Shown one piece after another: positions 33,299 to 42,424 of a stretch of DNA of 64,000 bases. Position numbers and translations under genes: made by a program. Source of the stretch: CBDAQR01 sp965199055 (GTDB lineage: Bacteria; Pseudomonadota; Gammaproteobacteria; Pseudomonadales; Halieaceae); assembly GCA_965199055.1 (NCBI GenBank), contig CBDAQR010000008.1:124001-188000 (forward strand). The letters run 5' to 3'. Every line of letters starts with the position of its first letter. Position 1 is the stretch's first letter. Below the pieces are notes generated by a model. That model was not told where the DNA came from. It searched no databases and saw nothing but the letters and a program-made list of their open reading frames with translations.

Positions 33299-34381
33299 TT
33301 AGCCTATGAGTTGGGTGATCTCCTCCGCATCGACATCATCAGCGACGACGGCGCTGCCAATGGCATCCAGTAATACCAGGCGCAGCCTGCCATCGATGAC
33401 TTTCTTGTCGCGCAGCATGAGACTCAGGAATTCGCTCGCCGCCATTGTCTCAGGTGCTTCAGTAGGCAGGTGCACCTGCCGCAGCAGTTCCACCAGCTCT
33501 TGCACATCAGAATCCTGCACGGCGCCACGCCGGGCCGAAAGTTGCAGCGCCAGAACCATTCCCGCGGCTACGGCCTCACCATGCAGCCACTCACCGTATC
33601 CCTGCGCGGTTTCGATCGCGTGGCCGAAGGTATGGCCGAGATTGAGAATGGCCCGAACCCCTCCCTCACGCTCATCGGCCGCCACCACATCCGCTTTGAT
33701 CGCGCAGCTACGTTCAATGGCTTCTGCCAGGGGGCCCTCTTCTCGGGCCTGCAGCTGCGGCATATGTTCTGCCAACCAGCGATAGAACGGCTCATCACAA
33801 ATTAAGCCGTACTTGATCACCTCGGCGAGACCCGCGGCCAGTTCGCGAGGGGGTAGGCTATGCAGGGTATTGGTATCGATCAGCACTGCGGCGGGCTGAT
33901 AGAACGCCCCAATCATATTCTTGCCCAAGGGGTGATTCACACCAGTCTTGCCACCCACCGAGGAGTCGACCTGCGATAACAGCGTGGTCGGCACCTGGAT
34001 GAAGTTGACCCCGCGTTGATAGGATGCCGCGGCATAACCGGCCATATCGCCAACGACGCCCCCACCCACGGCAACAATCGTGGTACTGCGGTTGTGTCCT
34101 TCTTCCAGTAGCCGGTCAAAGATCACCGAGAGATTTTCCAGCGTTTTATACTGTTCGCCATCGGGCAGAACGATCTCGGAAACCAAATCCATTTGCGGCA
34201 GCGCGGCGCGCACTCGATCAACGTAGAGCGGCGCCACCGTCTCGTTGCTAACAATAGCCACTTGCTTACCGGTCACATGTCGCTGCAACAGATCGCTGTC
34301 AGTAAACAAGTCTTTGCCAATATAGATAGGATAGCTGCGCTCACCCAGATCTACGTGCAGTGTGTGCATTACCACCGCCAT
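33299..34381 (-). CDS. aroB: 3-dehydroquinate synthase
   Basis: A 360-aa NAD- and zinc-dependent enzyme, step two of the shikimate pathway. VALGGGVVGDMAGYAAASYQ-type nucleotide-binding sequence (here VAVGGGVVGDMAGYAA), GKTGVNHPLGKNMIGAFYQP, LAAGLAEVIKYGLI and NLGHTFGHAIE with the zinc-binding His residues are all present. It follows aroK by 15 bases at the end of the pil-aro operon. Unlike in pseudomonads, no SPOR-domain gene lies between aroB and gltB. Confidence 0.97.
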   Translation of the reverse strand: MAVVMHTLHVDLGERSYPIYIGKDLFTDSDLLQRHVTGKQVAIVSNETVAPLYVDRVRAALPQMDLVSEIVLPDGEQYKTLENLSVIFDRLLEEGHNRSTTIVAVGGGVVGDMAGYAAASYQRGVNFIQVPTTLLSQVDSSVGGKTGVNHPLGKNMIGAFYQPAAVLIDTNTLHSLPPRELAAGLAEVIKYGLICDEPFYRWLAEHMPQLQAREEGPLAEAIERSCAIKADVVAADEREGGVRAILNLGHTFGHAIETAQGYGEWLHGEAVAAGMVLALQLSARRGAVQDSDVQELVELLRQVHLPTEAPETMAASEFLSLMLRDKKVIDGRLRLVLLDAIGSAVVADDVDAEEITQLIG

Positions 34382-34396
34382 GCGTCTTCTCCGTCC

Positions 34397-34918
34397 TCAG
34401 GTCTCACCTTGCAGCTGCTTGATTAGCTGCTGGGCAGCCATTTTCGCACCCAGACCATCTGTGTCCACCACATGATCAGCAATTTCCCTGTATAGCGGGT
34501 CCCTGGCTGCCATGAGTTCTTCCAGTTTTGCCCTGGGGTTGGCTGTTTGCAACAAAGGCCGATTGCGGTCGTTAGCCGTGCGAGCTAACTGTTGATCAAC
34601 AGTGGCATGCAAGTAGACCACAACACCTCTGGCAGCCAGCGCCGAGCGATTCTCACTGCGCATCACCACACCACCACCGGTGGCTAGCAATAAGCCGTCA
34701 CGCTGGGTCAGCTCATCAATAACTTTTTGCTCGCGGTCGCGAAATCCCGACTCACCCTCAACATCAAAAATCCAGGGAATATCGGCACCCGTACGCTGCT
34801 CGATTTCGTGATCGCTGTCGACAAAGGCCAGGTGCAGGGAGTCGGCCAGCAGGCGGCCGATCGTCGTCTTGCCCGCCCCCATTGGCCCAACGAGGAAAAC
34901 GCGCTGTAGCTTCGGCAT
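34397..34918 (-). CDS. aroK: Shikimate kinase
   Basis: A 173-aa P-loop kinase: Walker A GPMGAGKTTIGR (about residues 11-22), shikimate-binding FVDSDHEIEQRTG and the conserved GFRDREQK, and a lid region with RPLLQTANPRAKL. It phosphorylates shikimate. The gene is 8 bases downstream of pilQ, the usual pilQ-aroK-aroB order. Confidence 0.97.
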   Translation of the reverse strand: MPKLQRVFLVGPMGAGKTTIGRLLADSLHLAFVDSDHEIEQRTGADIPWIFDVEGESGFRDREQKVIDELTQRDGLLLATGGGVVMRSENRSALAARGVVVYLHATVDQQLARTANDRNRPLLQTANPRAKLEELMAARDPLYREIADHVVDTDGLGAKMAAQQLIKQLQGET

Positions 34919-34926
34919 AGCTCGAC

Positions 34927-37080
34927 TCAGTCGAGCATGCTTTCGGCGAGAATCCGCGGTGTGATAAAGATCAGGGTCTCAGTTTTAGTCTGACTATAGG
35001 CCGTGCTCTTGAACATCCGTCCCAGATAGGGGATATCACCGAGGAATGGCACCTTCGAGGTAGACTCCACATCTTCTGTACGGAACACACCGCCCAGCAC
35101 AACCGTCTCACCATTACCCACCAACACCTGCGTCGTCAGCTCTGTGGTATCAATGGTGGGGATGGCTCCACCCGTACCGCTCGGCACCAGGTCACCGACT
35201 GAGTCCTGATTGATAATCAGATCCAGCAGAATGCGGTCGTCAGGCGTGATATTCGGTGTGACATCCAGCCGCAGCACTGCCTCCTTAAAGGCCACTGTGG
35301 TTTCACCATTAGCTGACGATTCCTGATAGGGCACTTCAGTACCCGACTTAATGCTGGCTTGCTGCTTGTCGCCGGTAATCACTTTCGGCTGTGATACCAC
35401 TTCACCGCTGCCCGCTGCCTCCAGCGCCGAGAGCTCGGCGGTGAGGAATAGATCATTGCTGGTATAACCCACGGCGAACGAGCCCGTGGCCGCCGAAACG
35501 CCCAGGTCGACCAACAAAGCTCCTGGGAACGACAGCGTGGGGTCATTGCCCGCAGCGACGTCCTGGTTCAGGTTAACAACGTTATCGAGGTCACCCGACG
35601 CTGAAAAGATATCGTCATTGCCAATATCGAGATAACCACCACCCCAGCGAATACCGAGCTGCTGTGATGCATCCGACTGCGCAATAACAATCCGCGCTTC
35701 GATCATTACCTGACGAATCGGAATATCGATGCGATCGATCAGCGTGCGAATTTCACCCAACTTGGCACCGGTGTCGGTGATGATCAGCGAGTTGGTGCGA
35801 GTATCGACGATAACAGAGCCTCGCGGTGAGATCAGCGATCCACCCTCCTCACTGGCCCCTGACTCAAACAGCGTCACGACTTGTTCGGCCGAGGCATAAC
35901 GAATGCGGATGAACTCAGTCTGCAGAGGTGCTAACTCCGCAATTTGTTTGTTGGCTTCAATCTCCTGACGCTCGCGCTCGGCGATCTCCGCGGCGGGCGC
36001 CACCATCAATACGTTGCCTACCTGGCGCTTATCGAGACCCTTGGTTTTGAGCACCAGCTCCAACGCCTGATCCCAGGGTACATTTTGCAGACGCAGTGTG
36101 ATGCGGCCCGCTACGGTATCACTGGCGACCAGGTTCAATTCGGTGAAGTCGGCGATCAGCTGCAGCACTGCCCGCACTTCAATATCCTGAAAGTTCAGCG
36201 ATAGGCGGTCGCCGACATAGGCAAACTCACTCTTGCGCGCCTCGACTTCCGCATCGGTGAGCGGCTTCACACTCACCACGTATTGCATATCTGTCTGATA
36301 GGCCAGGTAATCGTAATCACCGGTGGCGTTCATCGACAGCACCACACCGCGATCACTCGAAGAAACATCTAATGTGGTTACCGGCGTCGCAAAATCCGTT
36401 ACATCATAGCGTCGTAGCAGGTCATCATCGGCGGTGGTTTCCAGAAACTCGATCTTGACCTGATCGCCCTCACTGAACACATTCACGTCCACCGCCGGGT
36501 TGCTCAGCGTCAGCATCAACCTGCCTTCGCCCTCCTCGCTGCGCTGAAATTCCAGCGACTCGATTCGAGACTCGGCATCGGCGTCTGCGAGCTGCTCATC
36601 CTGCAGCAGCAGCGGGTCGCTAACCGGCTTGAGGTACTCATTGGCACCCTCGTTACCCACTTCCACAATCAGCGAGTTGCCTTCTACCCGGGTATCAAAA
36701 GGCACCAACTTGACCAGGTTAACGATCATGCGGGTGCGATCATTGGACTCCAATACGACCACCCCGGTCGCGTTGCCATAGGGCAGAGCAAACTTCTTGC
36801 GATCCAGGGCGCTGGAGGCACCTGGAAAATCCATGGAGATCCGCGCCGGCTTCTCAATGGTGTAGGTCTTTGGATCAGGTGGCGTGCCGTCGAAATCCAG
36901 GCGAATCTCGAACTTGCTGCCGGGCCGGGAGTTGAAGCTGATGTCTTCCACGGTCTGCGCCCAGCTCAAGGCGCTGCTCACCACGCCAAGTACCAGCAAC
37001 AGCACCTGGCTCACCAGACGTATTCGCTTCTGCTCACCGCCGCCGGTTGTTATCAATGTTGTGCCCATGACAGTCACCAT
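34927..37080 (-). CDS. pilQ: Type IV pilus secretin PilQ
   Basis: A 717-aa outer-membrane secretin. A hydrophobic N-terminal signal precedes one or two AMIN domains (SRPGSKFEIRLDFDG... and FQRSEEGEGRLMLTLS), which bind peptidoglycan. The secretin N0 domain (YVGDRLSLNFQDIEVRAVLQ) and N1 domain come next. The C-terminal secretin gate follows, ending with VPYQESSANGETTVAFKEAV and VVLGGVFRTEDVESTSKVPFLGDIPYLGRMFK. It forms the pore for pilus extension. The annotated ATG adds about 18 residues before KRIRLVSQ; a slightly later start is possible. Confidence 0.95.
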   Translation of the reverse strand: MVTVMGTTLITTGGGEQKRIRLVSQVLLLVLGVVSSALSWAQTVEDISFNSRPGSKFEIRLDFDGTPPDPKTYTIEKPARISMDFPGASSALDRKKFALPYGNATGVVVLESNDRTRMIVNLVKLVPFDTRVEGNSLIVEVGNEGANEYLKPVSDPLLLQDEQLADADAESRIESLEFQRSEEGEGRLMLTLSNPAVDVNVFSEGDQVKIEFLETTADDDLLRRYDVTDFATPVTTLDVSSSDRGVVLSMNATGDYDYLAYQTDMQYVVSVKPLTDAEVEARKSEFAYVGDRLSLNFQDIEVRAVLQLIADFTELNLVASDTVAGRITLRLQNVPWDQALELVLKTKGLDKRQVGNVLMVAPAAEIAERERQEIEANKQIAELAPLQTEFIRIRYASAEQVVTLFESGASEEGGSLISPRGSVIVDTRTNSLIITDTGAKLGEIRTLIDRIDIPIRQVMIEARIVIAQSDASQQLGIRWGGGYLDIGNDDIFSASGDLDNVVNLNQDVAAGNDPTLSFPGALLVDLGVSAATGSFAVGYTSNDLFLTAELSALEAAGSGEVVSQPKVITGDKQQASIKSGTEVPYQESSANGETTVAFKEAVLRLDVTPNITPDDRILLDLIINQDSVGDLVPSGTGGAIPTIDTTELTTQVLVGNGETVVLGGVFRTEDVESTSKVPFLGDIPYLGRMFKSTAYSQTKTETLIFITPRILAESMLD

Positions 37081-37083
37081 AGC

Positions 37084-37617
37084 CTAATTCGGTCCGTTCA
37101 GCTTGATAGTCCTGGGGCGTTCCACCCAGCCATCATTGCCGTCCGAGACAATTTCAATAACGGCGACGTACGTCTCCGTCATCTCTACAATTTTTCCGTG
37201 GTTGCGACCCAGGAAGTTGCCTACCCGCACCCGGTGAACCCCGCCATCCGGGTCGCGAATAAGACTCCAGTCCGTGCCGCCTCGCGACAAGGTGCCCACC
37301 ATAGCCAGCGAATCAAACGTGAATTGCTCCAGGAATTCCTTCGGCCGTTCGTCATCCGGTTCCACCGTGGATATCGACTGCAGCTGGGTAATCTCGCGAA
37401 TCTCAATGGGCCGGTCAAACGGGCTGCGCAGGGTGGTGGCACTGTATGAGAACGCCTTATACGCCTTAAACGGCGGGATCGGCGCGATCACGCCGCCGGG
37501 ACGGGCGCGCTTCTCGGCCATGAACACGTCGAGGTCGTTGAACTCATCGCTGCTACAACTGACCAGCGTCGTGGCAGACAGCACGAGCATGATCATGAGG
37601 AGCAGGCCGCGCAACAT
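37084..37617 (-). CDS. pilP: Type IV pilus assembly lipoprotein PilP
   Basis: A 177-aa lipoprotein. The signal peptide ends in a lipobox (LVSC, about residue 21), and the mature protein has a disordered linker followed by a beta domain (EFLEQFTFDSLAMVGTL, WSLIRDPDGGVHRVRVGNFLGRNHGKI) that contacts PilQ. It joins the inner-membrane PilMNO complex to the secretin. Three bases separate it from pilQ. Confidence 0.94.
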   Translation of the reverse strand: MLRGLLLMIMLVLSATTLVSCSSDEFNDLDVFMAEKRARPGGVIAPIPPFKAYKAFSYSATTLRSPFDRPIEIREITQLQSISTVEPDDERPKEFLEQFTFDSLAMVGTLSRGGTDWSLIRDPDGGVHRVRVGNFLGRNHGKIVEMTETYVAVIEIVSDGNDGWVERPRTIKLNGPN

Positions 37618-37618
37618 A

Positions 37619-38233
37619 TCAGACCTCCTCGTCCTTATAACGATAGGTCTTTGCGGTAATCACCAGCTTAAGCACACTGCTGTTCGGCGTTTCCTGGGTA
37701 ATGTGGAAGTCATGCAGGGTCACGATTCGCGGCAGGCCTGCCATGCCACTAATGAAAGCACCCAGGTCATGATAGGAGCCGTGGGCTATGATCGCGATGG
37801 GCAACTCTACATAGAACTCTCGGGTCCGCTCTGCCTGCAGATCAATGCTGTCGAACTCAAGGCCATTGAGCATGCCCTTATTGGTAATATCCTCCAGCAG
37901 GCCGGGCACTTCCGTATCACTAGGCAGCTGACTCACCAGCGCGCCGAAGGACTCCTCCATTTCCGCCATCTGTTTCTTGTAGGCGTCCAGATTTGCCGCC
38001 TGGAACGCCTTCTGCTCAAACTCCTGGCGCAGGTCGGCTTCTTCTGCAACGGCCTTCTGCAGGCTCGTTTGCAGATTTTGAATATGGTAGACGTAGCCCA
38101 GCACCAGCACGCCTACCAGCGCGATGACCCACACCACCACCTTGATGGCGAGCGGCCAGGAGCCAATGTTCTCAAAGTCGAGATCATTGACATCGAATTC
38201 CTGTAACGCGCGGAGAACGTCTTCAGCAGCCAT
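37619..38233 (-). CDS. pilO: Type IV pilus alignment protein PilO
   Basis: A 204-aa bitopic inner-membrane protein: short cytoplasmic N-terminus, one membrane helix near residues 27-50 (LAIKVVVWVIALVGVLVLGYVYHI), a coiled coil (LQKAVAEEADLRQEFEQKA) and a ferredoxin-like periplasmic domain. It heterodimerises with PilN. One base separates it from pilP and from pilN. Confidence 0.94.
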   Translation of the reverse strand: MAAEDVLRALQEFDVNDLDFENIGSWPLAIKVVVWVIALVGVLVLGYVYHIQNLQTSLQKAVAEEADLRQEFEQKAFQAANLDAYKKQMAEMEESFGALVSQLPSDTEVPGLLEDITNKGMLNGLEFDSIDLQAERTREFYVELPIAIIAHGSYHDLGAFISGMAGLPRIVTLHDFHITQETPNSSVLKLVITAKTYRYKDEEV

Positions 38234-38234
38234 A

Positions 38235-38798
38235 TCAGCTCTCCTCGTCTCCAGCGGTTGGCAGCTGCAGCTGCACCGTCATATTGAAGGTGGTTGCCTG
38301 CTCCCCGAAGTTAGGTTCGGCACGCACAGCGTCCAGATTGGGATTGGTAAACCAGTCCGATGCATCCAGCCTGCGCATCAGGCTCGATACCCGGTTGTTG
38401 GACTCGGCAATGCCTGTAATGGTGATGGTTTGCTGGGTCGCCTGCAGCTCGGTGTAGAACACGCCATCGGGCACGGTTCTTACCAGCTGGTCCAGAATAC
38501 GGACGATGATGGGTCGGTTGCCCTGCAATTCCTGAATGACTTTCATGCGGTCGAGCAACTGGGTGCGCTTACGCTGCATGTCCCGAATTTCCTCAACCTG
38601 CTTATTCAGCCCTTCGATGTTTTCGCTGAGATAGTCGTTGCGCGATTTCTGGTTCTGGATCTGACCACTGAAGAACAGATCAACCACAAAGATCACGGCC
38701 ACGCCAAAGGCCGCCACCGCACCCAGGATGACCAAAAACTCCTGCTTGAGCTCGGCGCGTCGTTCATCGCGCCACGGGAGTAGATTGATCTGCGCCAT
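38235..38798 (-). CDS. pilN: Type IV pilus assembly protein PilN
   Basis: A 187-aa bitopic membrane protein. The N-terminus INLLPWRDERRAELKQEF is the conserved PilN motif that binds PilM in the cytoplasm. One membrane helix (LGAVAAFGVAVIFVVDLFF) and a periplasmic coiled coil plus ferredoxin-like domain follow. It shares one base with pilM (TAATG). Confidence 0.95.
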   Translation of the reverse strand: MAQINLLPWRDERRAELKQEFLVILGAVAAFGVAVIFVVDLFFSGQIQNQKSRNDYLSENIEGLNKQVEEIRDMQRKRTQLLDRMKVIQELQGNRPIIVRILDQLVRTVPDGVFYTELQATQQTITITGIAESNNRVSSLMRRLDASDWFTNPNLDAVRAEPNFGEQATTFNMTVQLQLPTAGDEES

Positions 38799-39862
38799 TA
38801 GTCGAAACTCCTCAATGCGAGTCCACAGGCAATCATCAGGGCCGGCGCGTCGCTGCTAAGCGCCACTGCGTTAACGCGCGAAGATATCGCCATGTCAGCA
38901 AAGGGATTGGCGACCGTCGCGGGGGTACCCAGTTTGTCCTGCACGAGATCATCGAGGCCTTCCATCGATGACACGCCACCGGCCATAACAATATAGTCCA
39001 CGTCGTTATACTGACTGGAGGAGAAGAAGAACTGCAGTGACCGCGCAACCTGCTGCACAACCGCGTCCTTAAAGGGTTCCAGAACTTCAGGCTCGTAGTC
39101 ATCGGGGAGGCCGCCCTGCTTCTTCGCCAGACCGGCCTCTTCTACCGGCAGTCCATAGCGGCGCATAATCTCGTCGGTGAGTTGCTTGCCGCCGAACAGC
39201 TGCTCTCGCGTGTAGATCGTCTGGCCATTGGTCAATACGCTGAGGGTGGTCATGGTGGCCCCGATATCCACAACCGCGACGGTATTCTCTTCATCGATAT
39301 CGAGTTGATTGCGAACCAGACCGAAGGCGCGTTCCATGGCGTAGGCCTCTACGTCCATGATTTTCGGCGTTAATTCAGCCCCTTCTATCGCCTCTATGCG
39401 CGCGTCGATGGTTTCGCGACGACAGGCTGCCAGCAATACCTCAACCTGGCCTTCGCTCTCGGGCGACGGGCCCTGAATCTCGAAGTCGATGGCAACTTCT
39501 TCCAGCGGGTAGGGAATATACTGGTCGGCCTCTAGCGTCAGCTGCGTTTCCATATCATCTTCGCTCAGGCCTGACGGCATATCGATGATCTTGGTAATAA
39601 CAGAGGAGCCGGCAACGGCAGCGGCGACGGTTTTAATCTTGGTTTTGGATTGATTAACGACACTGCGGATGGCGTTGGCCACGCCGTCCACATCGTTGAC
39701 GTTTTTCTCGATCACGGCATCGGCGGGCAGAGAGCTCACCGCGTAACTTTCGACACGGTAGCGCTCACCCGTATGACTCAGCTCCAGCAGTTTTACGGTG
39801 GTGGAACTGATATCTAACCCCAATACCGGGGTCGACTTTCTTTTTCCAAAAAGCCCGAGCAA
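38798..39862 (-). CDS. pilM: Type IV pilus assembly ATPase PilM
   Basis: A 354-aa actin-like cytoplasmic protein. VLGLDISSTTVKLLEL is the first nucleotide-binding phosphate motif, VAVVDIGATMTTLSVL the second, and DYIVMAGGVSSMEGLDDLV the adenosine motif of the FtsA/actin fold. It binds the PilN tail and aligns the pilus machine. It is the first gene of the operon running to aroB; the 174-base region before it is AT-rich and carries promoters for this operon and for the divergent penicillin-binding protein. Confidence 0.96.
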   Translation of the reverse strand: MLGLFGKRKSTPVLGLDISSTTVKLLELSHTGERYRVESYAVSSLPADAVIEKNVNDVDGVANAIRSVVNQSKTKIKTVAAAVAGSSVITKIIDMPSGLSEDDMETQLTLEADQYIPYPLEEVAIDFEIQGPSPESEGQVEVLLAACRRETIDARIEAIEGAELTPKIMDVEAYAMERAFGLVRNQLDIDEENTVAVVDIGATMTTLSVLTNGQTIYTREQLFGGKQLTDEIMRRYGLPVEEAGLAKKQGGLPDDYEPEVLEPFKDAVVQQVARSLQFFFSSSQYNDVDYIVMAGGVSSMEGLDDLVQDKLGTPATVANPFADMAISSRVNAVALSSDAPALMIACGLALRSFD

Positions 39863-39966
39863 AGTATTTTCCTATCTGTATCCGTAACTTACGTTAGATT
39901 TATACACCGATACATTAAATAACAGGTATAACATACACGCAAATATATAAAAAGGGTAAAAAAGCA

Positions 39967-39972
39967 TATAAT
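39967..39972 (+). promoter_or_regulatory. Candidate -10 element upstream of the class A PBP gene
   Basis: A perfect TATAAT lies 65 bases before the ATG at 40037. The hexamer 17 bases upstream (TATATA) is a poor -35, so only the -10 is well supported. The surrounding 39863-40036 region is AT-rich and divergent to pilM. Confidence 0.4.
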
Positions 39973-40036
39973 CTGCAATCCGGAAAATTACCGAATTCAG
40001 ACTTTGCTCTGTAACTCATTGATTTAAAAGAGCTTA

Positions 40037-42424
40037 ATGAAGACAAGCCGAATCGTATTGCGCCTGCTCCTGCTCGCCTCCTTTGGCGTGCTGATGCTGT
40101 GCAGTGGCATCTATCTTCACCTTAGCCCGAATCTGCCATCTGTCGAGGTCCTCAAGGACGTGAAATTGCAGACCCCGATGCGGGTCTACACCAAAGAAGG
40201 CGACCTCATTGGGCAGTTCGGTGAAAAGAAGCGCAACCCGTTGCCCTACGACGAGATACCCCCGCAGTTTGTGCAGGCGCTACTGGCCGCAGAGGACGAC
40301 GGATTCTTCCGCCACGTTGGCATCGACTTCATGGGTCTGTTGCGCGCCGTATCCGAGCTGGTTCTGACCGGAGAAAAAGGTTCCGGCGGCTCCACGCTGA
40401 CGATGCAGGTGGCGCGCAACTACTTCCTGACCCTGGAAAGGACGTTTACTCGGAAGTTCAAGGAAATACTCTTGTCGCTTGAGATTGAGCGCGTGCTCAA
40501 CAAAGAAGAGATCTTCGAGCTCTACTTCAACCAGATGTTCCTGGGCCATCGTTCCTACGGCTTCGAGGCGGCGGCACAGGTTTACTACGGCGCCAACATC
40601 GGCGAACTCGACCTCGCCCAGCTGGCCATGCTGGCGGGGCTGCCCAAAGCCCCTTCCAGATTCAACCCCATATCCAACCCCGAACGCGCGAAGATCCGGC
40701 GCGACTGGATTCTGGGCCGGATGCACTCCCTCGATTATATCGACGATGCGAGCTATCAGGATGCGATCGCGCAACCGGTCACCGCGAGCCATCATGGCGC
40801 CAAGTTAGCTTTCGACGCGCCTTATGCGGCAGAGATGGCCCGCGGCGAGATGATTCGCAAGTATGGGTTGGCCGCCTACAACGACGGCTACCACGTCTAC
40901 ACAACGATCAGCAGTGAGTTGCAGCTCGCCGCCAACCAGGCCATCGCCAACGGACTGAGCGAGTACGATGCACGCCATGGCTACCGCGGGCCAGAGCGTT
41001 CCCTGCCCGCGCTCCCTGAGGTAGATCCCACCGAGTATTGGCTGACACAGCTAGCCGGCGTGAGGCCCGTAGCCGACCGGCGGGCGGCTATCGTAACCGC
41101 AATCGAGGAGCAACAAGTGGCCATCTTGCTGGGCGATGGCGAGACCGGGACCATCGCCTGGGAGAACGGGCTCAGCGCGGCGCGCGCCTACATCGATGAG
41201 AACCGGCGTGGACCGCGCCCCGAGAGCCCGGAAAGTTTTCTAAGCGTCGGTGACCTGATCCGTGTGCAGCAAATAGACGATGGCATATGGCATCTCAGTC
41301 AGGTGCCGGCAGCGCAGGCCGCGTTGGTGTCTATAAAGTCAGAAGACGGCGCTATTCTCAGCGTCGTCGGCGGACAGGGGTTTTCTCAGAGCAAATTCAA
41401 TCGGGTTACCCAGGCGTCTCGCCAACCCGGCTCGAACTTCAAACCCTTCATCTATGCGGCAGCGCTGGCCAACGGTTTCACCGCTGCCAGCATCATCAAC
41501 GACGCGCCGGTGGTGTTCGAGGATGCCGCACTGGAGGACACCTGGCGACCGGAAAACGACGGCGGCAAGTTCTACGGGCCGACTCGCCTGCGTTGGGCGC
41601 TTACCAAGTCGCGCAACCTGGTATCCATCCGCCTGCTGCGAGAGCTGGGCATAGAAACAGCTATCGATTATGTGGGCCGGTTTGGCTTTAACAGTGATGA
41701 GCTAGCCGCCGATCTATCGCTGGCGCTGGGAACACACGTGCTCACCCCTTTGCAGGTAGTGACCGCCTACGCCAGCCTTGCCAATGGCGGCTATAAGGTC
41801 GATCCCTATTTGGTCCAGCGCGTTGAAGACTTCAACCGCAATGAGGTGTTCCTCGCGCGCCCGGCAACTGTATGCCACGAGTGCGAGCAACCACCGCCTA
41901 TGGAAGATGCTTTCGCTGAAGAGCTGAGCATGGAAGACATCCTCAATCAGGCCCAGGCCGAAGACCTGCCGAAAGCACCTCGAGTTATGGATGCGAGAGT
42001 GGCGTTCATTGTGACCAGCATGCTGCAGGATGCCATTAACCGGGGCACTGGACGCAAGGCCACCGTGTTAAAACGCAGTGATATCGCCGGTAAGACGGGC
42101 ACGACCAATGGTCCGACCGACGCCTGGTTCTCTGGCTACAACGCCGAGATCGTGACCAGCGCCTGGGTGGGGTTCGACCAGAACACGCTGCTGGGCAAAC
42201 GCGAGTTTGGCGGCAGTGCCGCGCTGCCAATCTGGATTGACTACATGCGTACAGCGCTCAAAGACAGCCCTGATGTATCACGGCCCATACCCGAAGGCAT
42301 CGTCAACGTGCGCATTGATCCCGCCACCGGGATGCTTGCGCGTCCCGGTCAAAAAGATGCCATCTTTGAATATTTCAGAGTTGAGAGGGTCCCTACGGAG
42401 ACCACAACGGCGCAGCGTCGCTGA
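40037..42424 (+). CDS. mrcA: Class A penicillin-binding protein 1A
   Basis: A 795-aa bifunctional peptidoglycan synthase with an N-terminal membrane anchor (about 8-28). The glycosyltransferase domain has the catalytic Glu86 in AAEDDGFFRHVGID and GGSTLTMQVARNYFL; an OB-like insert follows. The transpeptidase domain has Ser466 in GSNFKPF, SRN in KSRNLVSIR and KTGT at 686-689. It polymerises and crosslinks the cell wall in the periplasm. Divergent orientation to pilM is the usual gammaproteobacterial order. Its TGA abuts the stop of the convergent malic enzyme gene. Confidence 0.96.
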   Translation: MKTSRIVLRLLLLASFGVLMLCSGIYLHLSPNLPSVEVLKDVKLQTPMRVYTKEGDLIGQFGEKKRNPLPYDEIPPQFVQALLAAEDDGFFRHVGIDFMGLLRAVSELVLTGEKGSGGSTLTMQVARNYFLTLERTFTRKFKEILLSLEIERVLNKEEIFELYFNQMFLGHRSYGFEAAAQVYYGANIGELDLAQLAMLAGLPKAPSRFNPISNPERAKIRRDWILGRMHSLDYIDDASYQDAIAQPVTASHHGAKLAFDAPYAAEMARGEMIRKYGLAAYNDGYHVYTTISSELQLAANQAIANGLSEYDARHGYRGPERSLPALPEVDPTEYWLTQLAGVRPVADRRAAIVTAIEEQQVAILLGDGETGTIAWENGLSAARAYIDENRRGPRPESPESFLSVGDLIRVQQIDDGIWHLSQVPAAQAALVSIKSEDGAILSVVGGQGFSQSKFNRVTQASRQPGSNFKPFIYAAALANGFTAASIINDAPVVFEDAALEDTWRPENDGGKFYGPTRLRWALTKSRNLVSIRLLRELGIETAIDYVGRFGFNSDELAADLSLALGTHVLTPLQVVTAYASLANGGYKVDPYLVQRVEDFNRNEVFLARPATVCHECEQPPPMEDAFAEELSMEDILNQAQAEDLPKAPRVMDARVAFIVTSMLQDAINRGTGRKATVLKRSDIAGKTGTTNGPTDAWFSGYNAEIVTSAWVGFDQNTLLGKREFGGSAALPIWIDYMRTALKDSPDVSRPIPEGIVNVRIDPATGMLARPGQKDAIFEYFRVERVPTETTTAQRR

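Noticed and set aside
37274..38206. 310-codon plus-strand frame over pilP and pilO
   Set aside because: Shadow of two well-recognised pilus genes; no ribosome-binding site or family match.
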